Counted from the stretch's first letter, positions 47,979 to 57,950 are shown. The stretch: DNA of 64,000 nt from Leptolyngbya sp. PCC 7375 (GCF_000316115.1 NZ_JH993797.1:1474486-1538485), one strand, 5' to 3'. The notes: generated by a model from the sequence alone, not told the origin. A program made the numbers and translations.

Positions 47979-49217
47979 ATGACCACTATGCGCCAATCAA
48001 GCGCCTTGCCTGTAGTTACGGAACATCGCACTCTCTTTCTTGTACAGGTAAAACCCTATCCGTTAAGTGGTGGGGTTTCTTTGCGTAATTGGCAAAATAT
48101 TAACCTTTTAGCTCAACGAGGGCCAATCGCTATTTTTTCCCTTTATAAGGGCAGTGCTGATGCAGGCTCATTACCATTGACTGCTGTTTGGCAGCATTAC
48201 GATCTATCGGCACCATCACGTTCTATTTGGGAAAAGTTGCAGCGTCGCCTCTGGCGGTTTCGGCCCACCGGTCATGGGCGTAGTGATTGGTTATACACCC
48301 GAGATGCTGCTAATCAACTGCGCCAGAGAATTACTAGTTTCAAACCAACTCTCATTATCGTTGAGGAGATTTGGTTATATCGCTACCTGCCTATTTTGCA
48401 ACAAGTTGGATGTCCTTTAATTCTCGATAATCATAATGTTGAGGGTGACGATCGCCGCTACCAGGGGAGCGACGCTATAACTCCTACGATATTGGCTCAA
48501 GTAAAACACATCGAAGCAAGATTTATTCGAGCCGTTGATCAAGTTTGGATGTGTAGTCACGAGGATGTGCGTCACTTACATCAGCTATATCCAATGGAAG
48601 AGAAGAAGGCCTATGTTATCCCTAATGGTGTTAATCCTGACTACTATAAAGCTGTACAGTCAAACACTATATTGTCCGACAAGGCTAAAACGTTGCTCTA
48701 TCTTGGGCGTTTCTCGTATCAACCGAATGCTGAGGCCGCATCTATTTTGCTCAACCAGATCTATCCCTTGCTGAAAAAAAGCGTTGGCAATTGTCAGCTT
48801 CTATTGGTGGGATGTGATCCGACCGAAGCTATGCTGAAAGCGGCCCAAGCCGATGCAAATATTATTGTCACAGGTCAAGTGGATGATGTTCGACCCTACT
48901 TAGCGAGAGCAGCGGTTATGGTCGTTCCCTTACAAAAAGGTAGTGGTACCCGGCTCAAGCTTTTAGAGGCGTTTGCTGCTAAATGCCCTGTTATTAGTAC
49001 AACAAAGGGAGCTGAAGGACTGGAGGTAGAAGATGAGAAACATTTACTCTTAAGAGAGTCCCCCGCTACTATTGTGGAAGCAGTTCGGCGACTATGGCAG
49101 GATCCTCGCAAGGTTCAAGCATTGACAGAAGAAGCCCATAGCTATTTTCTAAAACGTTACACTTGGGCTGCTGTAGGTCAAAAGATTCAGAACTCTTTGG
49201 CACAGCTTTCTAGATAA
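47979..49217 (+). CDS. Glycosyltransferase family 4
   Basis: The 412-residue GT-B enzyme has an N-terminal half with LVQVKPYPLSGGVSLRNWQN and LIVEEIWLYRYLPIL…LILDNHNVEGDDRR. Its C-terminal Glycos_transf_1 half has LLYLGRFSYQPNAEAASILL, LLLVGCDPTE, VVPLQKGSGTRLKLLEAFA and CPVISTTKGAEGLEV, where the Glu of KLLEAF is the usual catalytic/nucleotide-contact residue. It acts in the local polysaccharide pathway at the cytoplasmic face. Confidence 0.9.
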   Translation: MTTMRQSSALPVVTEHRTLFLVQVKPYPLSGGVSLRNWQNINLLAQRGPIAIFSLYKGSADAGSLPLTAVWQHYDLSAPSRSIWEKLQRRLWRFRPTGHGRSDWLYTRDAANQLRQRITSFKPTLIIVEEIWLYRYLPILQQVGCPLILDNHNVEGDDRRYQGSDAITPTILAQVKHIEARFIRAVDQVWMCSHEDVRHLHQLYPMEEKKAYVIPNGVNPDYYKAVQSNTILSDKAKTLLYLGRFSYQPNAEAASILLNQIYPLLKKSVGNCQLLLVGCDPTEAMLKAAQADANIIVTGQVDDVRPYLARAAVMVVPLQKGSGTRLKLLEAFAAKCPVISTTKGAEGLEVEDEKHLLLRESPATIVEAVRRLWQDPRKVQALTEEAHSYFLKRYTWAAVGQKIQNSLAQLSR

Positions 49218-49350
49218 AAAATTGCGATTGCTAATTTAGGGGATGAACTGGTCTAGAGGCCTTGCTATTTGACGGTATCTCACAACTAAAGCCATCTCGA
49301 GGATCAGCAATGCCAAACAATTATCTATGCTTTTGCTTTGATGTAAACAG

Positions 49351-50325
49351 ATGCCTCAACTTCAGGTACTCCAGGAACCTCTTACTGTCAGTGTTGTGGT
49401 GCCTCTATATAATAAGGCCGCGTATATTGAACAAACACTAAACTCAATTCTGGCGCAAACTCATCCTTCCCAGGAAATCATTGTTGTAGATGATGGCTCA
49501 ACAGATGATGGTCCAGACTTGGTAAACGCGATGGAAGATGAGCGGATTCAGCTGATTTACCAAGATAATCAAGGGCCTGGTAGTGCTCGCAATCGAGGAT
49601 TGCTGGCAGCAAACGCAACCTATGTTGCCTTTTTAGATGCTGATGATGAGTGGCTACCTAATTTCTTAGAAATAACGCTTAATCACTTGAGACAGCATCC
49701 CGACTGTGCCCTTTGTGTCACGGGTCAATATCGGGGTAAAAATCGGTCTGATTGGTGTAAGACGCTATCTGCTCTGGGGTTAACATCGGGACGATGGCAA
49801 CTTCCCCATGGGTTACCGTCAGAGCAATTTAAACCCAACATTGATGTGCTCCACTCAGGAGCTATTGTGTGCGATCGCACCATTGTCAATCGTTTTGGTG
49901 GGTTTTATGACAAGAATCACTGCACCTATGGCGAAGACATTTATCTGTGGCTCCAGGTGATTCTCAACTATCCCATCTATCGGGATCTACAGCCACTTAT
50001 GTGGTATCACACCGAAGCCTCTGACCTGGCTGTCTGGAATCAGGTGCGACCGCCCTGGCCCATGTTACTTGAGCCCGAACCTCTGCGTCGCAGCTGTCCT
50101 GCAAGCTACCGTCCCCTACTAGAAAGTATTTTGAATACCTATGCTGCCATTGCCGCTTATCGTGCCACGACGGCTGAAGATTTGACCACGGTCAATCGTT
50201 TGTTTGACGCATTTCCCGAGGCCCGCAAGCAAATGTTTCAAGATTGGCGTAAACGGGTGGACTACCTGATTGCTAATGTGCCCAATTTGCGACGAACGTT
50301 AAAAGGATTTAAGCGGGACTCGTAA
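49351..50325 (+). CDS. Glycosyltransferase family 2
   Basis: The 324-residue GT-A enzyme has the start VSVVVPLYNKAAYIEQTLNS, the EIIVVDDGSTDDGPDLV nucleotide loop, QGPGSARNRGLLAANATYVAFLDADDEW (the metal-binding DADD), and a C-terminal acceptor domain with YGEDIYLWLQVILNYP (the ED base). It ends 41 bp from the convergent gene at 50367. Confidence 0.92.
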   Translation: MPQLQVLQEPLTVSVVVPLYNKAAYIEQTLNSILAQTHPSQEIIVVDDGSTDDGPDLVNAMEDERIQLIYQDNQGPGSARNRGLLAANATYVAFLDADDEWLPNFLEITLNHLRQHPDCALCVTGQYRGKNRSDWCKTLSALGLTSGRWQLPHGLPSEQFKPNIDVLHSGAIVCDRTIVNRFGGFYDKNHCTYGEDIYLWLQVILNYPIYRDLQPLMWYHTEASDLAVWNQVRPPWPMLLEPEPLRRSCPASYRPLLESILNTYAAIAAYRATTAEDLTTVNRLFDAFPEARKQMFQDWRKRVDYLIANVPNLRRTLKGFKRDS

Positions 50326-50366
50326 ACGGGCATTACCTATTCTCCAGTGGCCCGGATGGGCAATGG

Positions 50367-51515
50367 CTAACCCTGATATTGATCCACCACTTCGTCATAA
50401 ATGCGTTCTAACTGGCGAGTATTTTTTTGCAGATCAAAATTTGCTGCTACGTGGGCTTGCCCTGCTTGGGCAAATTGCTGTCTTAATTCTGTGTCTTCCA
50501 ATAGGCGGAGCAGATGTTTGGCTAGCTGCTCAGTATCTTTCTCTGGAGCCAGCAACCCAGTTTCGCCATGGATAACGGCTTCGGGAATGCCCCCCGTGGC
50601 AAAGCTCACAACCGGTAGCCCCATGGCCTGGGCCTCGGCAAAAACCATGCCAAAACCTTCCGCATCACCTGAGCGGGCGATGATACTGGGGCCACAAAAT
50701 ACCTGGGCGCGATTCATCCAGTGACGAACCTGCTCCGGAGACTGTTTGCCTAAAAATTGACCCCGTACAGAAAGCTGATCAGCAAGGGTTTGGAGGTGCG
50801 ATCTCAACCCTCCATCTCCAATGAGCACCAGCTTTACCAGCGGTAGCTGACGTTGCACCGCTGCCATGGCTCGTATCAGATACTCTCCCCCTTTTTTCTC
50901 GACCAGTCGTCCGACAAATAGCACCATGGGCTCTCGATCTAGAACCGTGGAGGGTTGAAAATATTGTCGGTCAATACCGATGTAATGCACCACAATCCTA
51001 TGGGCATCCCCCCCCCTTAACAGCAATTGCTCACGGATAAACTCAGACACCGTAACGATACGGTTAGCAGCAGCCAATGCTCGATCTCGTTTATGTAATA
51101 ACAAGGCTCTAAAGAAATCCCCTTGACTACGTACTCTTGTCCATGAAGGGGTTTCCCAAGTAGCATCATAGCCATGAAAAGTAACCACCAGGGGAACATT
51201 TAATTGCTGACACAGCGGCAAGACTAAACCACCATCACTGCCAAAATGGGCATGCACCAGGCTAGGGGCATAGTGTTTTAAGACTTTTGTCCACCGAGGA
51301 GAAGTAATGCCGCCAAACTTGTACAATCCTTTCCAAAGTCGACTGGGAAAGCCATGATCTCCCAAGACAACCATGTCTCGATGATTAAAATTATGATTTA
51401 ATCGGCTCGTACCTACGTAGATAGCCCTGTAACACGATAGGTTACCTCCTTGGGCGGGGATAAAGGTTTCTGAGTACGGTAAAAGCTGGTCACGATAAAT
51501 TAAAACCGTGGACAT
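50367..51515 (-). CDS. Glycosyltransferase family 4
   Basis: The 382-residue GT-B enzyme has LVHAHFGSDGGLVLPLCQQL and VTFHGYDATW in the N-half. The C-half has MVLFVGRLVEKKGGEYLIRA, LVLIGDGGLRSHLQ, VFCGPSIIARSGDAEGFGMVFAEAQAMGLPVVSF and GETGLLAPEKD, the EGFGMVFAEA stretch carrying the E-x7-E motif of retaining enzymes. It forms a minus-strand pair with the gene at 51532, 16 bp apart. Confidence 0.92.
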   Translation of the reverse strand: MSTVLIYRDQLLPYSETFIPAQGGNLSCYRAIYVGTSRLNHNFNHRDMVVLGDHGFPSRLWKGLYKFGGITSPRWTKVLKHYAPSLVHAHFGSDGGLVLPLCQQLNVPLVVTFHGYDATWETPSWTRVRSQGDFFRALLLHKRDRALAAANRIVTVSEFIREQLLLRGGDAHRIVVHYIGIDRQYFQPSTVLDREPMVLFVGRLVEKKGGEYLIRAMAAVQRQLPLVKLVLIGDGGLRSHLQTLADQLSVRGQFLGKQSPEQVRHWMNRAQVFCGPSIIARSGDAEGFGMVFAEAQAMGLPVVSFATGGIPEAVIHGETGLLAPEKDTEQLAKHLLRLLEDTELRQQFAQAGQAHVAANFDLQKNTRQLERIYDEVVDQYQG

Positions 51516-51531
51516 AAGAAGCTTCTAGTCA

Positions 51532-52581
51532 TTAGGGTTTAGGCAATGCTGACGCTTTCTTGCCCAGCTTACTTTTCTTGCCCAGATCATTCGCTGGTAT
51601 AAAGTCAGGAGAACTAGACTCGCCACGGTTAGACAGACGTTGTTTCCAGGCATAAAAAGGACTTAACAAGCTGCTGGTAAGTAACTGTAGTTCGGCTGCA
51701 GACACCACATCTCTATTTAAATGACGATGATATTTAACCAGATGCAGCAATAGCTTCCGGCAGTCATTGCCCATAAATAAGAGTACCCATAGCGGTCGCC
51801 TCCAGGGGGATATACCCACCATACGAGTGGCATACTTACTCAGACCAATGCCATGGAAAAAACGCAATAAATAACTTTTCTCAAATCGCCAGCTGGGAAC
51901 TTGATGCTCGATGTGCATCAGCGGATTGAACCAGATTTCCCAGTTTGCTTTTTTTAGATATAGCAATGCTTCCACATCCTCTCCTTTCAAGTTTAGAGAG
52001 TTTCCGACGGGACCTCTCAGTGTCAAAGGGTAGGGAACATTATCTAACCATGCCTGGCGTAAAATCACTAAGCCAGCTCCGGGGGGGACTAAGTTACTCA
52101 TAGCGCGCCATCCCGTGGTGAAACAAACCTCCTCCTGGCGCTCTACCACAGGAATAAAGGGAGCAATGCGCTCAAAGTTGGCAGGTGGTGGGGTCTCATA
52201 GTTTGGATGAATCTGGCTCCCAAAAGCTGCTGCCTTGGGATGGGTACAGCCAAATTCATACGCCGACTGGACCCATTGAGAATCAGGAATATTGTCATCA
52301 TCCAAAAAGCCAATCCACGTCCCCTTTGCTTCCACGATGGCGCGACGACGGGCAAAAGAGGCCCCTTGTCGAGTTTCTAATACATATCTCAGCGAACATG
52401 CAGTCCATGTTTGCTGATACCCATGGACAATATCAACTGCCCCATCAACACTGTTATTATCAACGATAATTATTTCCCAATTGATGCTGCTCGAAATAGC
52501 CTGGAGACTGAGGGCATCTAGAATTTTAGGTAATGTTAAAGCACCGTTATAAAGACGAATAGCAACCGAAAAATCAATCAT
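51532..52581 (-). CDS. Glycosyltransferase family 2 (HpsE-like)
   Basis: The 349-residue GT-A enzyme has FSVAIRLYNGALTLPKILDA, WEIIIVDNNSVDGAVDIV, RQGASFARRRAIVEAKGTWIGFLDDDNIPD (metal-binding DDD) and the late GEDVEAL acceptor motif. The WEIIIVDNNS/RQGASFARR pattern recalls HpsE of the hormogonium polysaccharide locus, but the assignment to that role rests on memory of the family. It is followed by the GT4 gene on the same strand. Confidence 0.85.
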   Translation of the reverse strand: MIDFSVAIRLYNGALTLPKILDALSLQAISSSINWEIIIVDNNSVDGAVDIVHGYQQTWTACSLRYVLETRQGASFARRRAIVEAKGTWIGFLDDDNIPDSQWVQSAYEFGCTHPKAAAFGSQIHPNYETPPPANFERIAPFIPVVERQEEVCFTTGWRAMSNLVPPGAGLVILRQAWLDNVPYPLTLRGPVGNSLNLKGEDVEALLYLKKANWEIWFNPLMHIEHQVPSWRFEKSYLLRFFHGIGLSKYATRMVGISPWRRPLWVLLFMGNDCRKLLLHLVKYHRHLNRDVVSAAELQLLTSSLLSPFYAWKQRLSNRGESSSPDFIPANDLGKKSKLGKKASALPKP

Positions 52582-53241
52582 AGATTTGAGTAACGCTACA
52601 GTCGCCTGGGCACCTATAGGAACATATCTTACTGAATTCAGTTAAAACCACAGCTAAGTTGAGGAATTTACCTGACATTGAATTGTTTAAACTATGACTT
52701 AGCCAACTCACGAATGACAACAGTAAATTCGTATTAATACTTAGGATAGTAATTGAAGATTACATAGACGGTTGTAATACTAGTTGGTGAGACCTGGGAC
52801 GTAGCAATATCCATACAGCTATAGCGCTATCCATATACCTGCTACTATGCAATGCCCTCAGTGTATTCACTACAAGATAACTGCGAAAGCTAATCAGTAC
52901 CACCTAAAGAAGTGACCCCCCAGGCAACCTAAATCAGCAAAAATCTAAAAATTTACAACTAAATCACCGTTTCATTCAGTATCTGGGAAAAAGTATCCAC
53001 CCCCCTTGTGGTTAGGAGGCGTTACTTGTGACGGACCCATCAGTTAAGTGTTTTCCAAAAAGTGCATACCCCATACCCACAAATCATGAATTCTCAAAAG
53101 TTAATACATTCGACTTTAGTTTATATATAAATGCAACTCCCCTGGCCATAGAGTTAACTGAACCTACGACCAAGGGAGTTTACAGCAATATTCAAGTTAG
53201 ATGACCTTTACTCGTTTCTCTAACCTGATGCTGGTGATGTG
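52582..53241. other. Intergenic region, no gene seen
   Basis: 660 bp, AT-rich. It contains the promoter side of the 51532–52581 gene on the left and the 3' flank of the H1-like gene on the right. No ORF with a credible start, no strong hairpin and no repeat were found. Confidence 0.5.
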
Positions 53242-53925
53242 TTATGACAATGATTTCTTGCTCATGCTGTACTTACCACCGCGGCCACGATACCATTCAT
53301 CATCACGTGCACCAGCAGACAAGATATTAGAAACACGGTTACGTGCTTTCAAGAACGTAGCCTTAGGCATATCACTCTTGAAAATCGCGTCCATAACCTC
53401 AGCAATTTTAAATGCCTCATCTGGCTGGGCCTTTAGGATGTTAGCAACAACATCGGGCAGAGGTGTCTTACGGAAAGGATCTTGCACATAGCGCTGCCAG
53501 TTAGGAGATTTGCCTCCACGGGGCTTGCGAGTAGCCTTAGCAGCGGGAGCGGGAGCTGCCGCTGCTGCTGCTGCTTTGGCTTTAGGGGCTTTAGCTTTAG
53601 GGGCAGCTTTAGGAGCAGCTTTAGGGGCAGCTTTAGGGGCAGCTGTTTTAACCGATGGTTTGCGGCCACGACGTTTGCCAGGTTTCTTAGCAGGAGCAGG
53701 TTCGGGCGCTTCTTCCTCTTGTACGGTAGCAACCGCGCTGCTAAGGATTTCAGTAACATTGGCGGCAACACCATTAGTGTCACCGGTTGACTGAAACATG
53801 TTAATAACAGTCAAAAGGCCTTCGCGCTGTTTTGCGGCGGCGGAGAGTTGATCGCTTAGTGCTTCAACTTGAGAAGCCAACTGGGATTCAACTTCCTTGA
53901 GCTGATCAAGGACATTGTTAGCCAT
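53242..53925 (-). CDS. Coiled-coil, basic H1-like protein with C-terminal helical domain
   Basis: The 227-residue protein has three parts. An N-terminal coiled coil (LDQLKEVESQLASQVEALSDQLSAAAKQRE) spans about residues 5–40. A Lys/Ala/Pro-rich segment (about 75–135) contains an AT-hook-like GKRRGRKPS and KAAP tandem repeats like eukaryotic histone H1 tails. A C-terminal domain (PDVVANILKAQPDEAFKIAEVMDAIF…RVSNILSAGARDDEWYRGRGGKYSM) resembles winged-helix HARE/H1-type folds. DNA binding or nucleoid association is inferred. The composition makes it clearly different from neighbours. Confidence 0.75.
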   Translation of the reverse strand: MANNVLDQLKEVESQLASQVEALSDQLSAAAKQREGLLTVINMFQSTGDTNGVAANVTEILSSAVATVQEEEAPEPAPAKKPGKRRGRKPSVKTAAPKAAPKAAPKAAPKAKAPKAKAAAAAAAPAPAAKATRKPRGGKSPNWQRYVQDPFRKTPLPDVVANILKAQPDEAFKIAEVMDAIFKSDMPKATFLKARNRVSNILSAGARDDEWYRGRGGKYSMSKKSLS

Positions 53926-54458
53926 ATCGGGTTAAACCTCACTTTGTTGCAATGAATTGAGTGATATTTGAGAAAGATAGTCTCGTTGGTTTTTTAATTC
54001 TACAAACATATAGCACTAATTCAACAAGTTTTTAACACCAAAAAGATACCCAAACACAAAAAAGCACTATCATCGGCAGCTTTTTTGCCTCGCCAACAAC
54101 CTCAAATTTCGAGATCAGATCCAACGGGTAGTCACTTTTGCTTGGGCAAAAACGGCAAAAAATCCAATATCTGTATTTCACTGAAAACCCTCTAATAGCA
54201 AAGGTTTTCAGGTTAAACAGCTGACGAGAAACAGCTTTAAAGAGCACTTTATGAAGGATTTTTTTGATTCCTCAGTGAGGGGGCTTTTGCAGTCATCCCC
54301 CTTAATTATTTTCTGGGAAAGAATCAGCAAAATTTTTCTAAAAATTTAGGGAGACAGAACAATGCAAACTGTTAATGATGAACCAAGTCTCCCTTTAAAA
54401 GAAGAAAAACTAGTTCATATGAACTAGTTTTTCTTCTTTTATGAAATTGTCAATTGAT
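53926..54458. other. Intergenic region with hairpins and a mini-ORF
   Basis: 533 bp between hisA and the H1-like gene. It contains the 44-bp palindrome at 54397–54440 and a 21-codon plus-strand frame at 54362–54427 with AGGGAGA seven bases upstream. The remaining AT-rich part probably carries the promoter of the H1-like gene. Confidence 0.5.
54397..54440 (-). terminator. 44-bp perfect palindrome, hisA terminator
   Basis: Left arm 54397–54418 is the exact reverse complement of 54419–54440, a 22-bp inverted repeat with no spacer. On the minus strand it lies 19 bp beyond the hisA stop and its 3' arm ends in TTTT followed by AAAGGG. Confidence 0.8.
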
Positions 54459-55232
54459 TTATCCCCACCGCGTTGATTGTAAGTCAGGGGGAACATCCTG
54501 AAATCGGCCTGGGCCAATCGCTTTGATGGCTTCTGATAAGTCAACATTACCGGTGTAGAGGGCTTTCCCAACAATCACACCGCTGACACCCAATGGGGCT
54601 ACGCCTAACAGACTGAGTAAATCGCTTGTGGAACTCACCCCTCCCGACGCGATAATAGGGGTATCAATTTTTCCAGCGAGATCTCTAAGAGCGTCTAAAT
54701 TGGGTCCTTTGAGGGTGCCATCTCGTTTAATGTCGGTGTAAATAATGGCAGCAGCCCCTAAATCTCCCATGCGGCGGGCAAGATCGTCAGCCATAACACT
54801 GGAGGTTTCTAACCAGCCACGGGTAGCAACTTTGCCATCACGGGCATCAATCCCTACGAAAATACGCCCTGGAAACTCGGCACTGAGCTCTCCCACTACA
54901 TCAGGATTCTCAACGGCAACAGTACCTAAGATGGCGTACTGTACACCCAGTTCAAATAGCTCTGCTACACGGTTGCGATCGCGTAATCCTCCCCCCACTT
55001 GAACCGGTACATCAACGGCCTGAACAATCTCGGTAATTGCCTGCCAGTTCTCGGGTTTACCCGCTTTAGCACCGTCTAAATCTACCAGGTGAATCCGAGA
55101 AGCTCCCTGTTCTGCCCAGCGGCGAGCAACAGCCACCGGATCATCACCAAAGACTTGAGACTGGTCATAGTCTCCTTGAAATAAGCGAACACAGCGACCG
55201 CCGAGTAAATCAATGGCAGGGATCACATCCAT
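54459..55232 (-). CDS. hisA: Phosphoribosylformimino-5-aminoimidazole carboxamide ribotide isomerase
   Basis: HisA performs the Amadori rearrangement of ProFAR to PRFAR in histidine synthesis. The 257-residue TIM barrel has the N-terminal catalytic Asp in [15 protein letters not shown], the phosphate-binding VQVGGGLRD and ASGGVSS loops, and the second catalytic Asp in [15 protein letters not shown]. Length is normal for the family. Stand-alone gene, as is usual for cyanobacterial his genes. Confidence 0.97.
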   Translation of the reverse strand: MDVIPAIDLLGGRCVRLFQGDYDQSQVFGDDPVAVARRWAEQGASRIHLVDLDGAKAGKPENWQAITEIVQAVDVPVQVGGGLRDRNRVAELFELGVQYAILGTVAVENPDVVGELSAEFPGRIFVGIDARDGKVATRGWLETSSVMADDLARRMGDLGAAAIIYTDIKRDGTLKGPNLDALRDLAGKIDTPIIASGGVSSTSDLLSLLGVAPLGVSGVIVGKALYTGNVDLSEAIKAIGPGRFQDVPPDLQSTRWG

Positions 55233-55369
55233 AGTAAAAATCTACCGTTCGATAGGGTAAGTAATGGTTCAAATTGTACAGAAAAAGGGGAGAGGGAATC
55301 GTTAGCACCATGGGCAAGAGTCTTGAATGCCTGACCTTCTAGCTACTGTAAACAATCAGACTCCAGTGC

Positions 55370-56188
55370 CTAGAGATTATCCGTAATGTTATCTAGTAAC
55401 TGTGATATCTGGTCACGATCTGAAGCCATGGGACTATGGGCCAGATAGGTTTCTAAGTCACTGCGGGCAGCCAACAGGTTTTGCAATTGGTAATGAACTA
55501 ATCCCCGATCTCGGCTGTTGCTGGGCTCATTGGGCAGCAGCAGCAGCAAATAATCAAGGATCATCAGAGTGTTTGTTAAGTCACGCCGATTCAGGTAAAT
55601 TAGCTTCAAATTGTTGAGAAGCCTTGCTAGAAGGGACTTATCGGTGATTGGAGCGAGATAGTGGCTGCTCCAAGCTGCATTGTCACCGTATAGCCGATGA
55701 AAAATAGCCTGACAATCGGTTGTGAAGAGGACCTCTCCCTGATTAAACGGGTCTATGTATACCTCCATCTCCTCAACCGTAGGGCGTGCTAAAAAATGTC
55801 CCGGCATGCCCACGCCAATCATCGGAAAATCTAACCGCTGAGCAACCTCTAGATACACCAGTGCCAGGGTAATGGGGATGCCTAATCGTCTTTCTAGCAC
55901 CCGATTGAGATAGCTATTATCAGGATCGTAATACTCCATTTGGTTACCCCTAAAGCCCAGTTCTCTGTAGAGATAGTGATTTATGGCCTGAATGGTCTTG
56001 AGGGGGTAGGTAGAAATGTTAGGTCTGATAGCCGTTGCCATGGCATCCAGCTGTTGCAGAATCTCGGTGGGATCAAGCTCAGGATAAATTTCTTGCGCCG
56101 GACAGAGTGCCGCTGCGGCCAGGTTGCGAGCGGGCTGGGCAATCAATTGGCGAAACTGCTGTCGGGTCTGGGAGAAGCGCAGGGTCAT
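55370..56188 (-). CDS. SirB1/transglutaminase-like protein with TPR-like C-terminus
   Basis: From ATG 56188 (MTLRFSQTRQQFRQL) the protein has 272 residues; the frame is open to 56335, but the extra ~49 residues look non-conserved. The first half is the SirB1_N transglutaminase-like domain, with INHYLYRELGFRGNQMEYYDPDNSYLNRVLERRLGIPITLALVYLEVAQRL and GVGMPGHFLARP. The second is a short helical TPR-like region (YLNRRDLTNTLMILDYLLLLLPNEP). The family is widespread and its activity is unproven. Confidence 0.85.
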   Translation of the reverse strand: MTLRFSQTRQQFRQLIAQPARNLAAAALCPAQEIYPELDPTEILQQLDAMATAIRPNISTYPLKTIQAINHYLYRELGFRGNQMEYYDPDNSYLNRVLERRLGIPITLALVYLEVAQRLDFPMIGVGMPGHFLARPTVEEMEVYIDPFNQGEVLFTTDCQAIFHRLYGDNAAWSSHYLAPITDKSLLARLLNNLKLIYLNRRDLTNTLMILDYLLLLLPNEPSNSRDRGLVHYQLQNLLAARSDLETYLAHSPMASDRDQISQLLDNITDNL

Positions 56189-56393
56189 GGAGATTGGTGA
56201 GGTTAAAAAGGCTTTGAGAGAGGGGTGATCAGGGGCGACAAGGGCCGACAAAGGTCTTAGAGGAGCAGGGGGAGTTAGGTTTTGAATATTGATTTTTGAG
56301 TGTTGCGTGAATGCCTGTTGATGGGAGTAATCCATGCATACAAAGGCAACTCAACACCAGAAACCAGAAACTAAGAGCCCATAACTCTTCCCT

Positions 56394-57950
56394 CTAACGT
56401 TGAGCTGAAGGCCCATCGTAGTCACTGCCACTGCCATAGATTAAGGCCTCTCTCCACCGTCGCCAATAGTAGCCAGCATCTTTGGCAGGAGTGGTTAGTA
56501 TCTGATTGAGGGCGCTATAGATAGCCAAACTGAGATAATGCCCAGTCCAGTCTAAAACCGCTGGAACACCTACTTGGGGCAAAATTTTAGCGACAAGCAT
56601 CGGATGATAAACAGAGGTGCGTAGTAACGTTTTTGCTAAGGGCAAGAACTGTACAACGTCTTGGAGAAATGGTCGTAGCACTGGCTCGCCCAAGGCTGCC
56701 ATATCTTGAAAAATGGTTGTTAGTAGGCTGTTGATGTGGTGTTGATCCAGGGATTGGCCCATGGAAAGACTCATGGCTTTTTGAAACAGCCAGGTAACAG
56801 CAATATTCGGCTGATAAGGCTGTAACCAGCCAAGAGCGGCTGCATTCAGCTGATCTTGCTGTAAAGCATCATTGATGCCTGCACTCAGACGCGTTAGGTG
56901 CCGAATCATGGCCCCAAATCCGCCAAAACTGAGGGGGGACTGGTGGCCGCTAGCATCCCCAACTGCCAACAGCCGATCCCAAGAAAAACGTAGGGGGCTG
57001 TTGCGATAGGCGGGGAAAAACCCAAACAAGGCCCGCTTAAAGTGAAGCTGCTCTAGGGAAACTCCTTGATAGTCAGGTAGTAACTGAAAGTAGTCTTCAA
57101 ACAGGTCTTCTAGGGTGATGCGGTCGGGATGAGCATCGAGATAGGTGAACAGATAGGTGGTGCGGCCATCACGGGCGGGAAAAGCCTCCCAAAAATATTG
57201 GCACTGATTTTTAATCGGGGTGAATGAGGCAATTAGATCTCCGGTTTGATTGTGTTCATATCCGGTGGCACAGGTCCCTACCACAAGACATACGGCGTCA
57301 GGGGACTCTCCCTGACGGGCCTGCTGCACAATCGGGGAGAAATGGCCCATGGTATCGATCAGCAGACGGGTAACAAACGTACGCTCACCTGCAGTCACTT
57401 GCACGCCATCGGGAGCCACCCGAGCCGTGGAGAAGGGGGTCTTTTCCAAAAGTTCACCCCCCGCATCTAGAAAGACTCGTTTCAGGGTATCGAGCAGATA
57501 AACCGGATCAACGCCAACATTGAGCACATCACGTACCCAGAGGTCTTCACCACCATCGAAGTAAACGCGGGCCGGATTATATTCCGTTGCGATCGCAGTC
57601 TCCAGTTCCGTCTCACTTAATAGACCAAGCTCAACAAATGTCCTTAACTCACTACGAGATATATTCCACTCCTGATCCCGTCCCTTCAGGATATTTCTTT
57701 CTAATAGGGCTACACGCCATCCCTGACGGGCCAGAGTAGCTCCTAAGAGAATGCCCAGGGTGCCACCACAAATGATGACATCATAGGTGTCAGACTGACT
57801 CTCTAGGTCCAAGGGCTCGGTTTGGGTAGACACCACATCGGGCGTGGGAATCTGGCCATGGCGATAGTCATGCCATAGGGCATCAGCTCGTTGGAGACCG
57901 GTATAGGGATTGCCAGGAATGGCTTGGAGAATGGTTTGGGTGGGGGACAT
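56394..57950 (-). CDS. cruP: CruP-type FAD-dependent oxidoreductase (lycopene cyclase paralog)
   Basis: The 518-residue flavoprotein has an FAD-binding dinucleotide fold at residues 55–85 (YDVIICGGTLGILLGATLARQG) and the family block LERNILKGRDQEWNISRSEL, which I recall from plant and cyanobacterial CruP. Further motifs are VDPVYLLDTLKRVFL, DTMGHFSPIVQQ and LAVGDASGHQSPLSFGGFGAM, the second FAD-contact region. CruP is a paralog of CruA lycopene cyclase, linked to limiting carotenoid epoxidation and oxidative stress in plants. The enzymatic activity is unsettled. Starts at ATG 57950. Confidence 0.82.
   Translation of the reverse strand: MSPTQTILQAIPGNPYTGLQRADALWHDYRHGQIPTPDVVSTQTEPLDLESQSDTYDVIICGGTLGILLGATLARQGWRVALLERNILKGRDQEWNISRSELRTFVELGLLSETELETAIATEYNPARVYFDGGEDLWVRDVLNVGVDPVYLLDTLKRVFLDAGGELLEKTPFSTARVAPDGVQVTAGERTFVTRLLIDTMGHFSPIVQQARQGESPDAVCLVVGTCATGYEHNQTGDLIASFTPIKNQCQYFWEAFPARDGRTTYLFTYLDAHPDRITLEDLFEDYFQLLPDYQGVSLEQLHFKRALFGFFPAYRNSPLRFSWDRLLAVGDASGHQSPLSFGGFGAMIRHLTRLSAGINDALQQDQLNAAALGWLQPYQPNIAVTWLFQKAMSLSMGQSLDQHHINSLLTTIFQDMAALGEPVLRPFLQDVVQFLPLAKTLLRTSVYHPMLVAKILPQVGVPAVLDWTGHYLSLAIYSALNQILTTPAKDAGYYWRRWREALIYGSGSDYDGPSAQR

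Noticed and set aside
53510..53794. Plus-strand Ala/Gly-rich frames opposite the H1-like gene
   Set aside because: These are antisense shadows of the KAAP-rich region caused by biased codons.
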